Assembly: GCA_028289645.1 (NCBI GenBank)
Contig: JANQOK010000015.1
Coordinates: 124,001 to 188,000 of the forward strand
Length of the DNA stretch: 64,000 nucleotides
Reading direction: 5' to 3'
Source of the DNA: Anderseniella sp.
Lineage (GTDB): Bacteria; Pseudomonadota; Alphaproteobacteria; Rhizobiales; Aestuariivirgaceae
Shown piece by piece: positions 35,298 to 43,931 of this stretch; the first letter of the stretch is position 1; every line of letters starts with the position of its first letter. Under the pieces are notes generated by a model. It was not told where the DNA came from, made no database searches, and saw nothing but the letters and a program-made list of their open reading frames with translations. The translations under genes and the position numbers were made by a program.

Positions 35298-36496
35298 TGA
35301 TGGCTTCAACATCTCATGTGGTCACCCTGTTGTTCAGCATCATGGCTATGGTCACCATTGCAGGCGTGCACCCAGGCCTTGCCATTGCGCTGACGTTTTC
35401 AGCGCTCGTTTTCGCATTTCTGACGCTTGCATATCATCGAAAATCACTACCGAGGTTCATTATGGACGTTCTTGATCGGCTGACTGACAAGGCCAGCCTG
35501 GAAAATGCCTACAAAGCCCGTGAGCAGCATCAGGTTGTGATTGATGCCGAAGCCCTGGCAACCCAACTCCGCTCGAAGGTCGTTGGCCAGGATCAGGTTA
35601 TAGGAGAACTGGCGCAGCATGTGCGCCGCCGCCTCGCCGCGCGCAGGCCGGACAAACCGGTGGCGGTCATCTGCCTGGCAGGGCCTCCAGGCGTCGGCAA
35701 GACCCACCTGGCGAAAGTGCTGGCTGAAAACCTGTATGGCGACAAACGTCATCTGCAGTTCTTCGACATGGCGCAGTTTTCGCAGCCACATGCAGCCGCC
35801 AGCCTGTTCGGACAGGCGCGCGGCTACGTTGGCTCGAATTCCTATGGCAGCCTGACGGCCGCACTGCGCAACACGCCGAACAGCATCATTCTGCTGGACG
35901 AGTTCGAAAAGGCCGACACCGAAGTGCACAAACGCTTCCTGACGGCTTGGAACGATGGGTTTGTCACAGAGGTCAGCGACGGCGCCCGAATTCCCACATC
36001 AGACGCCATATTCATCCTGACCACAAACGCGGCCTCGCGTCAGATCGGCGAGATAGCGGAAACCCACCTGGATCAGCCGGAGCTGCGCGACGAGATGACC
36101 AAGCAGGCTCTGCTTGACGCTCAGTTCGCACCGGAAGTCCTGTCGCGCATCGATGTTGTGCTGCCGTTCACACCGCTCAAGGGGCTGGACATCGCCCGCG
36201 TTGTCGCCTTGGAAATGGAACAACTGACGAGGCAGTTCAAACTCGAACTGGCCGACGGCGGAATCGATCCGGAGATCCTGCTGCATGCTGTCGACGTCAT
36301 GCAGGATCACTCCCGCGGCGGTGTACGGGACATTGCCCGCATGATCGAAAAGGAAATTTCGGAAGGGTTGATCGAGGCCCGGGCACAAAACGCGAAGACC
36401 GTGCGCCTGGCCGCCTCGGAAGACCAGGTTAAAGTGCTGGTCGTTGATCTCAAGGATGGTTCTGCGCCCGCCCCGTATGCTGAGGAAACTGTCTGA
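35294..36496 (+). CDS. Membrane-anchored AAA+ ATPase, ClpB/ClpA second-domain type
   Basis: 400 residues. Two N-terminal membrane helices (about 8-24 and 28-47) are followed by one AAA_2 module and the small C-terminal lid. Motifs: Walker A AGPPGVGKTH (129-138), pore-loop-like RGYVGSNSYGSL (176-187, matching the G-Y-V-G loop of ClpB D2), Walker B SIILLDEFEKA (197-207), sensor 1 FILTTNAA and sensor 2 near SRGGVRDIARMIEKEI. There is no N domain, D1 domain or ClpP-docking loop, so it is not a standard Clp unfoldase. It is coupled by overlaps to both neighbours (four bases and one base), which points to a dedicated membrane remodelling or protein-extraction complex. The substrate is unknown. Confidence 0.85.
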   Translation: MMMASTSHVVTLLFSIMAMVTIAGVHPGLAIALTFSALVFAFLTLAYHRKSLPRFIMDVLDRLTDKASLENAYKAREQHQVVIDAEALATQLRSKVVGQDQVIGELAQHVRRRLAARRPDKPVAVICLAGPPGVGKTHLAKVLAENLYGDKRHLQFFDMAQFSQPHAAASLFGQARGYVGSNSYGSLTAALRNTPNSIILLDEFEKADTEVHKRFLTAWNDGFVTEVSDGARIPTSDAIFILTTNAASRQIGEIAETHLDQPELRDEMTKQALLDAQFAPEVLSRIDVVLPFTPLKGLDIARVVALEMEQLTRQFKLELADGGIDPEILLHAVDVMQDHSRGGVRDIARMIEKEISEGLIEARAQNAKTVRLAASEDQVKVLVVDLKDGSAPAPYAEETV

Positions 36497-37986
36497 TGCA
36501 GCCCTCCAAGCCCCTGCAGCAACGACCCTTTCTATCCGGCACGGATATGCCTAGGGCGCCACTGCTGTCTGATGTCATCAGGCTGTATGCGTCAAACGTG
36601 CTGTTCAGAACCTGCTCGGAGCTTGCCGTGATTGGAATGATCGTACTATTGGCCACCGGCCAGTTTTCCGGCGCCGCAACCTCGCTTACCAAGGCGATTC
36701 ACTCGCTTTCTCCGTTCAAGCCTCAGCAAATGTCGCTCAACCAGTTCAAGGTTGCCGGCAACAATGAGGCTCCCGGCCTTATCACCCTGACCACTCTGAG
36801 CCGCCTGCCGCTGGTTTCAAAAGATGTGATGGTTGCGGAATCGCCGGAAATTGTCACGCTGATGGAGAACATCAATTCTCTGCTGGAAAAAAACAGCCAC
36901 GAGAACAACAAAGCCGCCTACGAGCTTGTCCGCAACTATAACCATTCCAGACCGATCATCGCCTACGCCAGAGGAGTTGTGAGCGCCCGGTTCAGCGGTG
37001 CCAAAAATTACAAGATCGCCTTGCGGCTTCTTACGTTCGCGTCGCAAAACGGCATTGGTGATGCAACCCTGTGGGTCGGACGGATCTATCTGACGGCATT
37101 GGTCCACGACATGGCGGGCAAGCTTCCAGCCGATCACAGGGTTATTCTGAACCGCGAGGGTGCCGCGCATCCGGCCACCACCAAGCAATTGGGGCAAGCT
37201 GCGACGATCTGGCTCGAAAAGGCGGCAGGTGCCGGTCATTCCGCAGCTTTGCGTTATCTGGCGTTCATGAAGGCTCGCGGCATGAGTGGCGAAATAGATT
37301 TCGCTTCAGCAGCAGCCTTGTGGAAACAGGCAGCCGACAAGGGCGATGCAGTGTCCCAGTTGGAACTCGGCAAGATACTGGCATTTGGCCATGGCGTGGA
37401 AGCCAGTGCTGATGAAGCAGCCAGGTATCTCAGAAAGGCGTCTGCCGTGCGACCGGATGCAAAAGTTGCGCTGGCTTCGGTTCTGCTGGCCAAGGCGCTT
37501 GCCGGGGATGCATCTGCAGCCACGGAAGCCATTGAAAACGCCACTGCATTTCTCAATGGCAGGCGACCGGCAGCACAATTGAGGTCGGCCAACCGAGTTT
37601 TGGCGGAACTCTATTACAGAGCCGCACCATCCGATATGCGCGATGCTGACCGCGCGGTCAGCCATTATCGTGCTGCTTCGTACTTCGGCGACATTGGCGC
37701 CACCGTGACACTGGCAGGGTTTACACGCTGGGGAACACACATCGAGAAGAATCTCCAGACATCCTACACACTGTATGCACATGCGGCACGGAATGGCATC
37801 CCGGATCTCCAGGACAAGATGGCTGAAATCAAGGCCGGGCTTACACCAGCCGAACAAGCCAAATTGAGTAAGCTGCGCGTGCAGACCTGGCGCAACCGAC
37901 CAAACTCCGGCAATGGGTCGGGACAGGTTCAGTTGCACTCCCAGTATGAAGCCTTCATTGTTCCAATAGTCGATTTCGTCCAGTAG
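36496..37986 (+). CDS. Membrane-anchored Sel1/TPR-repeat protein, third gene of AAA+ operon
   Basis: 496 residues. A single hydrophobic helix near residues 44-55 (ELAVIGMIVLLATG), a region of unclear structure to about 150, then Sel1-like alpha repeats: GAKNYKIALRLLTFASQNGIGDATLWVGR, GHSAALRYLAFMKARGMSG with AAALWKQAADKGDAVSQLELGK, and ADRAVSHYRAASYFGDIG. Sel1 repeats serve as protein-binding scaffolds. Its start touches the ATPase stop (one base overlap). With the two preceding membrane proteins it likely forms one complex. Confidence 0.75.
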   Translation: MQPSKPLQQRPFLSGTDMPRAPLLSDVIRLYASNVLFRTCSELAVIGMIVLLATGQFSGAATSLTKAIHSLSPFKPQQMSLNQFKVAGNNEAPGLITLTTLSRLPLVSKDVMVAESPEIVTLMENINSLLEKNSHENNKAAYELVRNYNHSRPIIAYARGVVSARFSGAKNYKIALRLLTFASQNGIGDATLWVGRIYLTALVHDMAGKLPADHRVILNREGAAHPATTKQLGQAATIWLEKAAGAGHSAALRYLAFMKARGMSGEIDFASAAALWKQAADKGDAVSQLELGKILAFGHGVEASADEAARYLRKASAVRPDAKVALASVLLAKALAGDASAATEAIENATAFLNGRRPAAQLRSANRVLAELYYRAAPSDMRDADRAVSHYRAASYFGDIGATVTLAGFTRWGTHIEKNLQTSYTLYAHAARNGIPDLQDKMAEIKAGLTPAEQAKLSKLRVQTWRNRPNSGNGSGQVQLHSQYEAFIVPIVDFVQ

Positions 37987-37990
37987 GGTC

Positions 37991-38218
37991 TTGCGGTGCA
38001 CCGCCCATCAGGAAGGCCGACACCATGAAGGTGTCTCACCACGGTTCGGAGAAGGTCGCCGACGCCTTTTTGGACGCCGTGTCTATGGCACCATCTACCT
38101 GAAGACCGACGGCGAACGGCTGGTTGCGGCATTCAGGATCGAGACCGGCAGCGACAAGAAAAGGTGGTTTACCTTCGAGTATTCCTTTGACGAAACAGGG
38201 GCTTTGCAGCTTGTATAG
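37991..38218 (+). pseudogene. Possible relic: MBL-fold/ComEC-like fragment with frameshift
   Basis: Two protein-like pieces lie in different frames. Starting at 38024, KVSHHGSEKVADAFLDAV resembles the S-H-H-G-S metal-binding segment of ComEC-type metallo-beta-lactamase folds but meets a stop after 25 codons. In the frame open to 38218, GTIYLKTDGERLVAAFRIET and KKRWFTFEYSFDETGALQ look like a real C-terminal domain. The simplest reading is a truncated, frameshifted gene remnant. A short functional gene in the second frame cannot be excluded. Confidence 0.4.
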
Positions 38219-38248
38219 GTTCACGGAATCCGGCATCTCAAGCAGCAC

Positions 38249-39175
38249 ATGCGCAACAACACCAGAATTGACAAATCGATTCTGCTGTTCCCACTGAACC
38301 GGGGAAGAGCAGGACATTACTATCACTACATGCTTGGTTATCTGATGCCGGTGGTGCTGTGTCCCGACAGGAAAGCCGGACACACTAGCCTGGTATCGGT
38401 TGGTTTGCTGGACCGCATTACGCGAGAGGTGTTGGGCAACGATGTGAACATTGTTCCCGAACCTAAGCTGACACAGACTCGCTACCCGGAGTTGAGAAAC
38501 CGGTTAAGCAAGATTTTTGGCAAGTCCGGCGTGCGGCAGTCGCTGCCTGGAACCATCGTAAAATGGGCCATGCGCCATGCGCTCCGGAAGCACAACCACG
38601 ACTGCCTGGAGGTGTTGAGCTCTTTTGACAGTCCACTGCGTTACAGGCGCAATCAGATCTCCAGATTTCGCGACTATGTGGAAGCCCGCCTGGCTGACAG
38701 GATCGAGACGAAATGCCTGTCGCAACCTGACGTTGACGTCCTGATTATTGAACGGGCACATCCCAACAAGCACTATGCCGATGTCGGCAGGACATCGGGC
38801 AGCCAGCGACGCAGCGTCCCGAACATCGGTTGCCTCGTTGATCTCCTGAGAACACGGCGTCGCACCGAGTTACTCAACCTGGAAAACACGGATCTTGCCT
38901 CCCAGATTGCCGCGTTCCGCAATGCCAGGGCTGTGGTGGCCCAGCACGGAGCAGCCCTGACCAACATCATCTGGATGCGTCCCGGCTCCCTGGTGATTGA
39001 AATCATACCGCCTGACAAGGTACCGGACTCAGCAGACAAGGAATATTTCAGCCGCCTCGCCGAGGAGATGGCGGTCAGGCATCATTATGTCTTTCAGGAA
39101 CATGATCATGCTGACTTGACGCCGTCGCAGATGCATCAGATCGAGGCTCTTCTGGCGCAGGAAAACAGTCAATGA
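38249..39175 (+). CDS. Glycosyltransferase family 61 protein
   Basis: 308 residues with the GT61 (DUF563) pattern in the C-terminal half: LENTDLASQIAAFRNARAVV, then QHGAALTNIIWMRPGSLVIEI, whose His and the following hydrophobic strand mark the family. N-terminal FPLNRGRAGHYYHYMLGYLMPVV is also typical. It transfers a sugar (xylose- or GlcNAc-type in known members) to a glycan. No signal peptide. The next gene, 53 bases downstream, is a sulfotransferase, so the two may modify the same glycan. Confidence 0.85.
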   Translation: MRNNTRIDKSILLFPLNRGRAGHYYHYMLGYLMPVVLCPDRKAGHTSLVSVGLLDRITREVLGNDVNIVPEPKLTQTRYPELRNRLSKIFGKSGVRQSLPGTIVKWAMRHALRKHNHDCLEVLSSFDSPLRYRRNQISRFRDYVEARLADRIETKCLSQPDVDVLIIERAHPNKHYADVGRTSGSQRRSVPNIGCLVDLLRTRRRTELLNLENTDLASQIAAFRNARAVVAQHGAALTNIIWMRPGSLVIEIIPPDKVPDSADKEYFSRLAEEMAVRHHYVFQEHDHADLTPSQMHQIEALLAQENSQ

Positions 39176-39227
39176 CAAATCCGCCAGATCGAATGAGAGC
39201 TGGGCAATTGCGCTACCGGATCCAACG

Positions 39228-39917
39228 ATGATCGTTTCTCATAAGCACAAGTTTATCTTTCTGAAGACCCGCAAGACGGCCGGAACCAGCACCGAATGCG
39301 CTCTCAGTGAGATATGCGGCCCAGGCGACATTGCCACGCCATTTGAAGAGGGGAACGAGGAGTTCAGGCAAGGGCTCGGTCCACGCAACTATCACTACCG
39401 GCCGCCATTGTGGTCAAGCGAATGGCCCAACCTGATCAGCAGGTATATTCGAAACGGCAAAATGCCGTTGGATTACTATAGCCACATGCACGCCTGGCGG
39501 GCGAGGAAGAGGTTGGGACGCAGAATCTGGAACAGCTACTTCAAGTTTGCATTTGAACGGAATCCATGGGACCGCGAGGTGTCATGGTACTCGCATCAGC
39601 ACGCGCAAGGACGCTTCACCGGAAGTTTCCCTGAACACATAAAGCGCTTGCCTCAGCACACCGTTGGAAATTTTGAAATCTATTCCTTCAACGGAGAACT
39701 CTCAGTGGATTTCCTCGGCCGGTACGAAAACCTGCAATCGGATCTGGCCAAGGTTATGGACATCGTGGGCGTGAAGGACGAACTGACGCTGCCCAGAGCA
39801 AATGGCGGATTTCGTGACAACTCCCACCCCTATCAACACATGTACGATAGCACCTCGCGTGACATAGTCCGCAACACCTACAAACGCGAGATTGAATTGC
39901 TGGACTACAGCTTCTGA
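39228..39917 (+). CDS. Sulfotransferase family 2-like protein
   Basis: 229 residues beginning with the family signature IVSHKHKFIFLKTRKTAGTS, in which the K-T-R-K-T-A-G-T loop binds the PAPS 5'-phosphosulfate. YFKFAFERNPWDREVSWY contains the Arg/Ser-type 3'-phosphate site (R-N-P-W-D-R). Cytosolic, no membrane segment. Similar to sulfotransferases that act on carbohydrates. The start ATG at 39228 lies in a GATG context soon after the GT61 gene. Confidence 0.83.
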   Translation: MIVSHKHKFIFLKTRKTAGTSTECALSEICGPGDIATPFEEGNEEFRQGLGPRNYHYRPPLWSSEWPNLISRYIRNGKMPLDYYSHMHAWRARKRLGRRIWNSYFKFAFERNPWDREVSWYSHQHAQGRFTGSFPEHIKRLPQHTVGNFEIYSFNGELSVDFLGRYENLQSDLAKVMDIVGVKDELTLPRANGGFRDNSHPYQHMYDSTSRDIVRNTYKREIELLDYSF

Positions 39918-40003
39918 AGACTTTCCGTTGCCGGCACCCCGGTCGGTTTGGCGGCGGCGATTTCCGGCGCGCCGACATAGCGTGACAAACCGTCAGCCGG
40001 GCA

Positions 40004-41161
40004 TCAGACGGTGGCCAACGCATGTTGCTGCACGGCAAAGCCGTCCGGTAACTCGCTTGGCGCACCCGTCGCAAAGGCCAGTGCGGCATCGGCCATCCGG
40101 TGCGCTATGCCGAGCGTTATCTTGAAACCACCGGATGCCACAATGATGCGCGACGCATCGGGCAGCGTTCCAAGGATCGGGTCGCGTCCGGCTGCGCGCG
40201 GACGCACGCCGGCCCATTGTTCCACGATGTCTGCGTCCGCCAGGCCGGGGCAAAGCTCGACCGCTCGCTGAACGAGGTCTTGCGACACGGCTTCATCGAC
40301 ATCAGGACTGGTGAAATTCCGTTGCGACGTCGAGCCGACCGCCACCATGCCGTCTTCATGGGCAATCACATAGGTGCCGCGGTGATAGATGATCGGCATG
40401 CCGTCAAAGGACCGGCACCTGGGCCGCAGCAGCACCGCCTGGCCCTTGACGCCCCAGCCCAACTGGCGCTGCAGGACTGGTTGCAGCAAGCCGAAACTCT
40501 CATGCCCAGCCGCCACAACAACCCGGCCGGGCGCCAGCCGCGTACCGTCCGTCAGCACCACTTCGGCGTTGTCGAAGATACTTGTCACCTCAGAATTCTC
40601 AGCAATCACAACCTCGGGCTGAATGGCGGCTGCAAGCGCGGCCAGGAGCTTCCGCGGATTGATCCGGGCGCTCAAGGTATCTGAGCTGTAGGCCACAGAC
40701 CCTGGCTTAAGTGCCGGCCAGGCCGGGTCGGGCGCATCACGCAGAATGTTCCACGAAACCGCCGTCCCGGACGGGGAGGCTGCAGGCCAGGCAGCTTGTG
40801 AACCGGCTTGCCATCGTGCGTGTTCGATCAGGTTCGGTTGTGACCCTATCGGCATCACCCGTCCGCATCGCGCATATCCACACGACAGTCCGGTGGCTGC
40901 CTCAAGGTGCGTGACTTCGGTTTCCAGTGACAGCAGTGCCGCAAGCTGAAACGCTTTCGTATCCGTCCACCCGGACGGCCGGTGTGGCATCAGTGCCCCC
41001 AGTATGCCGCCACTTGCCCCCTGCCCGATCCGCCCTTTCTCGACAACCACGGCGCTCAGGCCCTGCCGGCTGGCCTTGAGCGCACACCACAGGCCCACCA
41101 CGCCGGCACCGATTATGACAAGGTCCGGCTTCGCCGGTATGCTGGTTGAATGTGTTGCCAT
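40004..41161 (-). CDS. FAD-dependent oxidoreductase of DAO type, MnmC C-terminal-domain-like
   Basis: 385 residues from the ATG at 41161; the open frame extends 25 codons further but without a conserved N terminus. Features: dinucleotide-binding VIIGAGVVGLWCALKA (residues 15-30), GASGGILGALMPH as in MnmC FAD domains, a middle substrate domain, and GVRPRAAGRDPILG with the final VASGGFKITLGIAHRMAD. In MnmC this domain oxidises cmnm5U34 to nm5U34 in tRNA wobble modification. It is divergent from mnmD with only 53 bases between, so it is most likely the split second half of MnmC. A general amino-acid oxidase role is the alternative. Confidence 0.8.
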   Translation of the reverse strand: MATHSTSIPAKPDLVIIGAGVVGLWCALKASRQGLSAVVVEKGRIGQGASGGILGALMPHRPSGWTDTKAFQLAALLSLETEVTHLEAATGLSCGYARCGRVMPIGSQPNLIEHARWQAGSQAAWPAASPSGTAVSWNILRDAPDPAWPALKPGSVAYSSDTLSARINPRKLLAALAAAIQPEVVIAENSEVTSIFDNAEVVLTDGTRLAPGRVVVAAGHESFGLLQPVLQRQLGWGVKGQAVLLRPRCRSFDGMPIIYHRGTYVIAHEDGMVAVGSTSQRNFTSPDVDEAVSQDLVQRAVELCPGLADADIVEQWAGVRPRAAGRDPILGTLPDASRIIVASGGFKITLGIAHRMADAALAFATGAPSELPDGFAVQQHALATV

Positions 41162-41214
41162 TGCCGGACTATATGGCAATTCCGTTTCTTGAACCTGAAA
41201 ACCTTGCGCTGACA

Positions 41215-41922
41215 ATGTCCCGTTTCCAGACCGCAAAAATGCAGCAAGTCAGTTGGGAAGCTGATGACGTGCCCAGGTCGTCGCTCTTCGATGACACGTT
41301 CTACACGAGAGGCGACGGTCAGGCTGAAACCGCTTATGTGTTCATCGATGGCAATCACCTGCCGGAACGCTGGGCAGGCACCGATAAGTTCTCGATTGCC
41401 GAACTTGGGTTCGGCACCGGGCTCAACTTTCTGGAGACCTGGCAGCGCTGGATTGCAGTCCGCTCACCAGCCCAACAGCTTGCCTTCACCTCGTTCGAAG
41501 CCTACCCGATCAGTGCCGACGACATGGCCCGTGCGCTGTCACGCTGGGAGACCCTGAAACCGCTCAGCGGCATACTCGTCTCCCGATGGCGGCAGACACC
41601 CGATTTGCCTGTCCTGTGGCAGCTGGATGATCAGACAAGGCTTCAGATCATTCCCGGCAAGGCCGACGAGTTGCTAAGAGAGTGGGACGGGCGGGCCGAT
41701 GCCTGGTATCTGGACGGTTTCTCGCCGGCCAGAAATCCCGACATGTGGGGCCGGCACCTGATGCAGCAGGTCCATGATCACACCGCCCCGGACGGCAGTT
41801 TCGCCACCTATACTGCCGCTGGTGATGTGCGCCGAAATCTTCAAGCCGCAGGTTTCGTCGTCAGCAAGCGCAAGGGCTTTGCCGGCAAGCGCGAGATGCT
41901 GCTCGGGCGCAAGCCGGGCTGA
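41215..41922 (+). CDS. mnmD: tRNA 5-methylaminomethyl-2-thiouridine methyltransferase MnmD
   Basis: 235 residues from the ATG at 41215, matching the family N terminus (VSWEADDVPRSSLFDDTFYTR). The SAM-binding motif is FSIAELGFGTGLNFLETW near residue 78, and the active-site segment is DAWYLDGFSPARNPDMW near residue 180. The stand-alone methyltransferase corresponds to the N-terminal domain of enterobacterial MnmC and makes mnm5(s2)U34 in tRNA. An earlier in-frame ATG at 41146 would overlap the divergent oxidoreductase gene and is unlikely. Confidence 0.9.
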   Translation: MSRFQTAKMQQVSWEADDVPRSSLFDDTFYTRGDGQAETAYVFIDGNHLPERWAGTDKFSIAELGFGTGLNFLETWQRWIAVRSPAQQLAFTSFEAYPISADDMARALSRWETLKPLSGILVSRWRQTPDLPVLWQLDDQTRLQIIPGKADELLREWDGRADAWYLDGFSPARNPDMWGRHLMQQVHDHTAPDGSFATYTAAGDVRRNLQAAGFVVSKRKGFAGKREMLLGRKPG

Positions 41923-41931
41923 CCCAGGAGC

Positions 41932-42957
41932 TCATTCGGCAAAGTGACAAGCAGCAAGATGACCGGCGCGCACTCGTCGCAGTTCAGGGTCATCGTTCAA
42001 GCAGCGCTGCTGTGACAGCGGGCAACGGGGATTGAAGTTGCAGCCTTTCGGCGGCGACAGCGGCGAGGGTATCTCGCCCTCGATGGCATCCAGTGTCACC
42101 AGTTCACTGTCGTCAAGCACCAGCCGCGGAACGCTGGCGAGCAAACCCTTGGTATAAGGATGCGCAGGCGCGGTGTAGACCTGTTCAGCCGCGCCCTCCT
42201 CGACAATTCTGCCAAGATACATGACAGCTACCCGGTCCGACAGGTGACGCACCACGGAAAGATCATGGCTGATGAACACCAGAGTCAGCCCAAGGTCACG
42301 CTGCAGGGCTAGGAACAGGTTGATGATCTGAGCCTGTATCGATACGTCAAGCGATGCCACCGGCTCGTCGCAGACCAGCACCTCAGGCTGCATGGCCAAT
42401 GCCCGGGCAATCGCGATGCGCTGGCGCTGGCCGCCGGAGAACTGGTGTGGAAACCGCCGCACCAGGCTGGCATCAAGCCCGGCGCGCTCCAGGTAGCCTG
42501 CTGCATAGTCAGCCTGCTCCGTGCCGGTCGTCAGCCCGTGCGCCAGCGGTCCTTCCGCGATGATATCGCCGATGCGCATGCGCGGATCAAGTGAGGCAAA
42601 CGGGTCCTGGAAGATCATCTGCACCCGTGTGTCGACCTTCTGTCCGTCAGCCATGACAGGTGCGCCGTCAACGGCAACTGTTCCGGAACTCGGTGTCAGT
42701 ATGCCGGCGACCATGCGGCCAAGCGTGGACTTTCCGCAACCGCTCTCGCCAACCAGGCCGAGCGTTTCACCGCGGGTAATGTCGAGACTGACTCCGTCCA
42801 CGGCTCGCACCGACCGGGTTTCGACACTGGCCCCCAGCCCGGCAGCGATCCTGTCGCCAAGTGACAATTGCGAGCTGAAGTGCTTGTGCACCTCGCGCAT
42901 GTGAACGAAGCCCTGCGGATGCTGCAGCTCATCATCGGTGTTGGCAGGCACGTTCAT
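41932..42957 (-). CDS. Peptide ABC importer ATP-binding subunit (DppF/OppF type)
   Basis: 341 residues from the ATG overlapping the upstream ATPase stop (ATGA). Walker [17 protein letters not shown] near residue 75, signature [15 protein letters not shown] near 175, Walker [12 protein letters not shown] and H-loop FISHDLSVV. The C-terminal oligopeptide-transporter extension has a Cys cluster ([12 protein letters not shown]...AACHF). It energises import of peptides or similar compounds with the four genes upstream. Confidence 0.94.
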   Translation of the reverse strand: MNVPANTDDELQHPQGFVHMREVHKHFSSQLSLGDRIAAGLGASVETRSVRAVDGVSLDITRGETLGLVGESGCGKSTLGRMVAGILTPSSGTVAVDGAPVMADGQKVDTRVQMIFQDPFASLDPRMRIGDIIAEGPLAHGLTTGTEQADYAAGYLERAGLDASLVRRFPHQFSGGQRQRIAIARALAMQPEVLVCDEPVASLDVSIQAQIINLFLALQRDLGLTLVFISHDLSVVRHLSDRVAVMYLGRIVEEGAAEQVYTAPAHPYTKGLLASVPRLVLDDSELVTLDAIEGEIPSPLSPPKGCNFNPRCPLSQQRCLNDDPELRRVRAGHLAACHFAE

Positions 42958-43931
42958 GCGTTCACCGTCTCGCATAGCGGGTGGAAGCAGCGCACCGCGC
43001 GGTCACCGCTGGTTTCCAGAACCGGGTCGGCGCCGCAGGCGTCACTGGCATGTTCACAACGTGGCCGGAACGGACATCCCGGCGGCGGGTCGAGCAGCGA
43101 AGGTGTCGTGCCCGGAATCTGAAACAGCTCTTCGCCCGGTTTTGCGGTGGCCGGCAGCGAACGCAGCAGGCCGGTAGTGTAGGGATGGTGCGGGTCGCGC
43201 AGCACCGCGGCGACCGGGCCCTGCTCCACAATGCGCCCGGCATACATGACCAGCAGTCGGCTGGCGAGGGTTGAAACCGTCGCCAGGTCGTGACTGATCC
43301 ATACCAGCGCCGTCCCGGTCTCCGCTGCCAGGTCACGCATCTCGGTCAGGATCTGAGCCTGAATGGACACGTCCAGTGCCGTCGTCGGCTCATCGGCGAC
43401 CAACACTTGAGAGCCGTGCAGGAGCGCAATAGCGATGGCCACGCGCTGTCTCATGCCACCGGAAAACTCATGCGGATAGGCCGCCAGCCGTGACCGCGCC
43501 TCGGGGATGCCGACCCGTGTCAGCACCTCGGCCGCGCGCGCATCTGCTGCCCGTTTGGAGATTCTGTCATGGGCCGAGATGGCCAGCCGCATCTGGGTGC
43601 CGATGGTCAGTACCGGATTAAGGGTCGCCATCGGATCCTGAAACACCATCGCGATGCGCGAGCCCCGCACTGCCCTGAGCTGGTCCCATGACAACCCGAT
43701 CAGTTCCTCGCCGTCCAGCCTGACCGATCCGGACACAATACGCCCCGGCGGATCGACCAGTCCCATCAGCGAAAACCCGGTCACCGATTTGCCCGATCCG
43801 GATTCGCCCACCAGACCGACAATCTCGCCGGCGCCGACCGAAAACGACACGCCGTCAACCGCTTTCACCACGCCGGCACGGGTGAAGAAATGGGTTTTCA
43901 GATCACTGACTTCGAGGATTGGAGCGCTCAT
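42954..43931 (-). CDS. Peptide ABC importer ATP-binding subunit (DppD/OppD type)
   Basis: 325 residues: Walker A GLVGESGSGKSVTGFSL near residue 37, signature FSGGMRQRVAIAIALL, Walker B VLVADEPTTALDVSIQ and WISHDLATVS, then the family C terminus with CPFRPRCEHASDAC. It pairs with the DppF-type subunit. Its start overlaps the permease gene by four bases. Confidence 0.94.
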   Translation of the reverse strand: MSAPILEVSDLKTHFFTRAGVVKAVDGVSFSVGAGEIVGLVGESGSGKSVTGFSLMGLVDPPGRIVSGSVRLDGEELIGLSWDQLRAVRGSRIAMVFQDPMATLNPVLTIGTQMRLAISAHDRISKRAADARAAEVLTRVGIPEARSRLAAYPHEFSGGMRQRVAIAIALLHGSQVLVADEPTTALDVSIQAQILTEMRDLAAETGTALVWISHDLATVSTLASRLLVMYAGRIVEQGPVAAVLRDPHHPYTTGLLRSLPATAKPGEELFQIPGTTPSLLDPPPGCPFRPRCEHASDACGADPVLETSGDRAVRCFHPLCETVNA

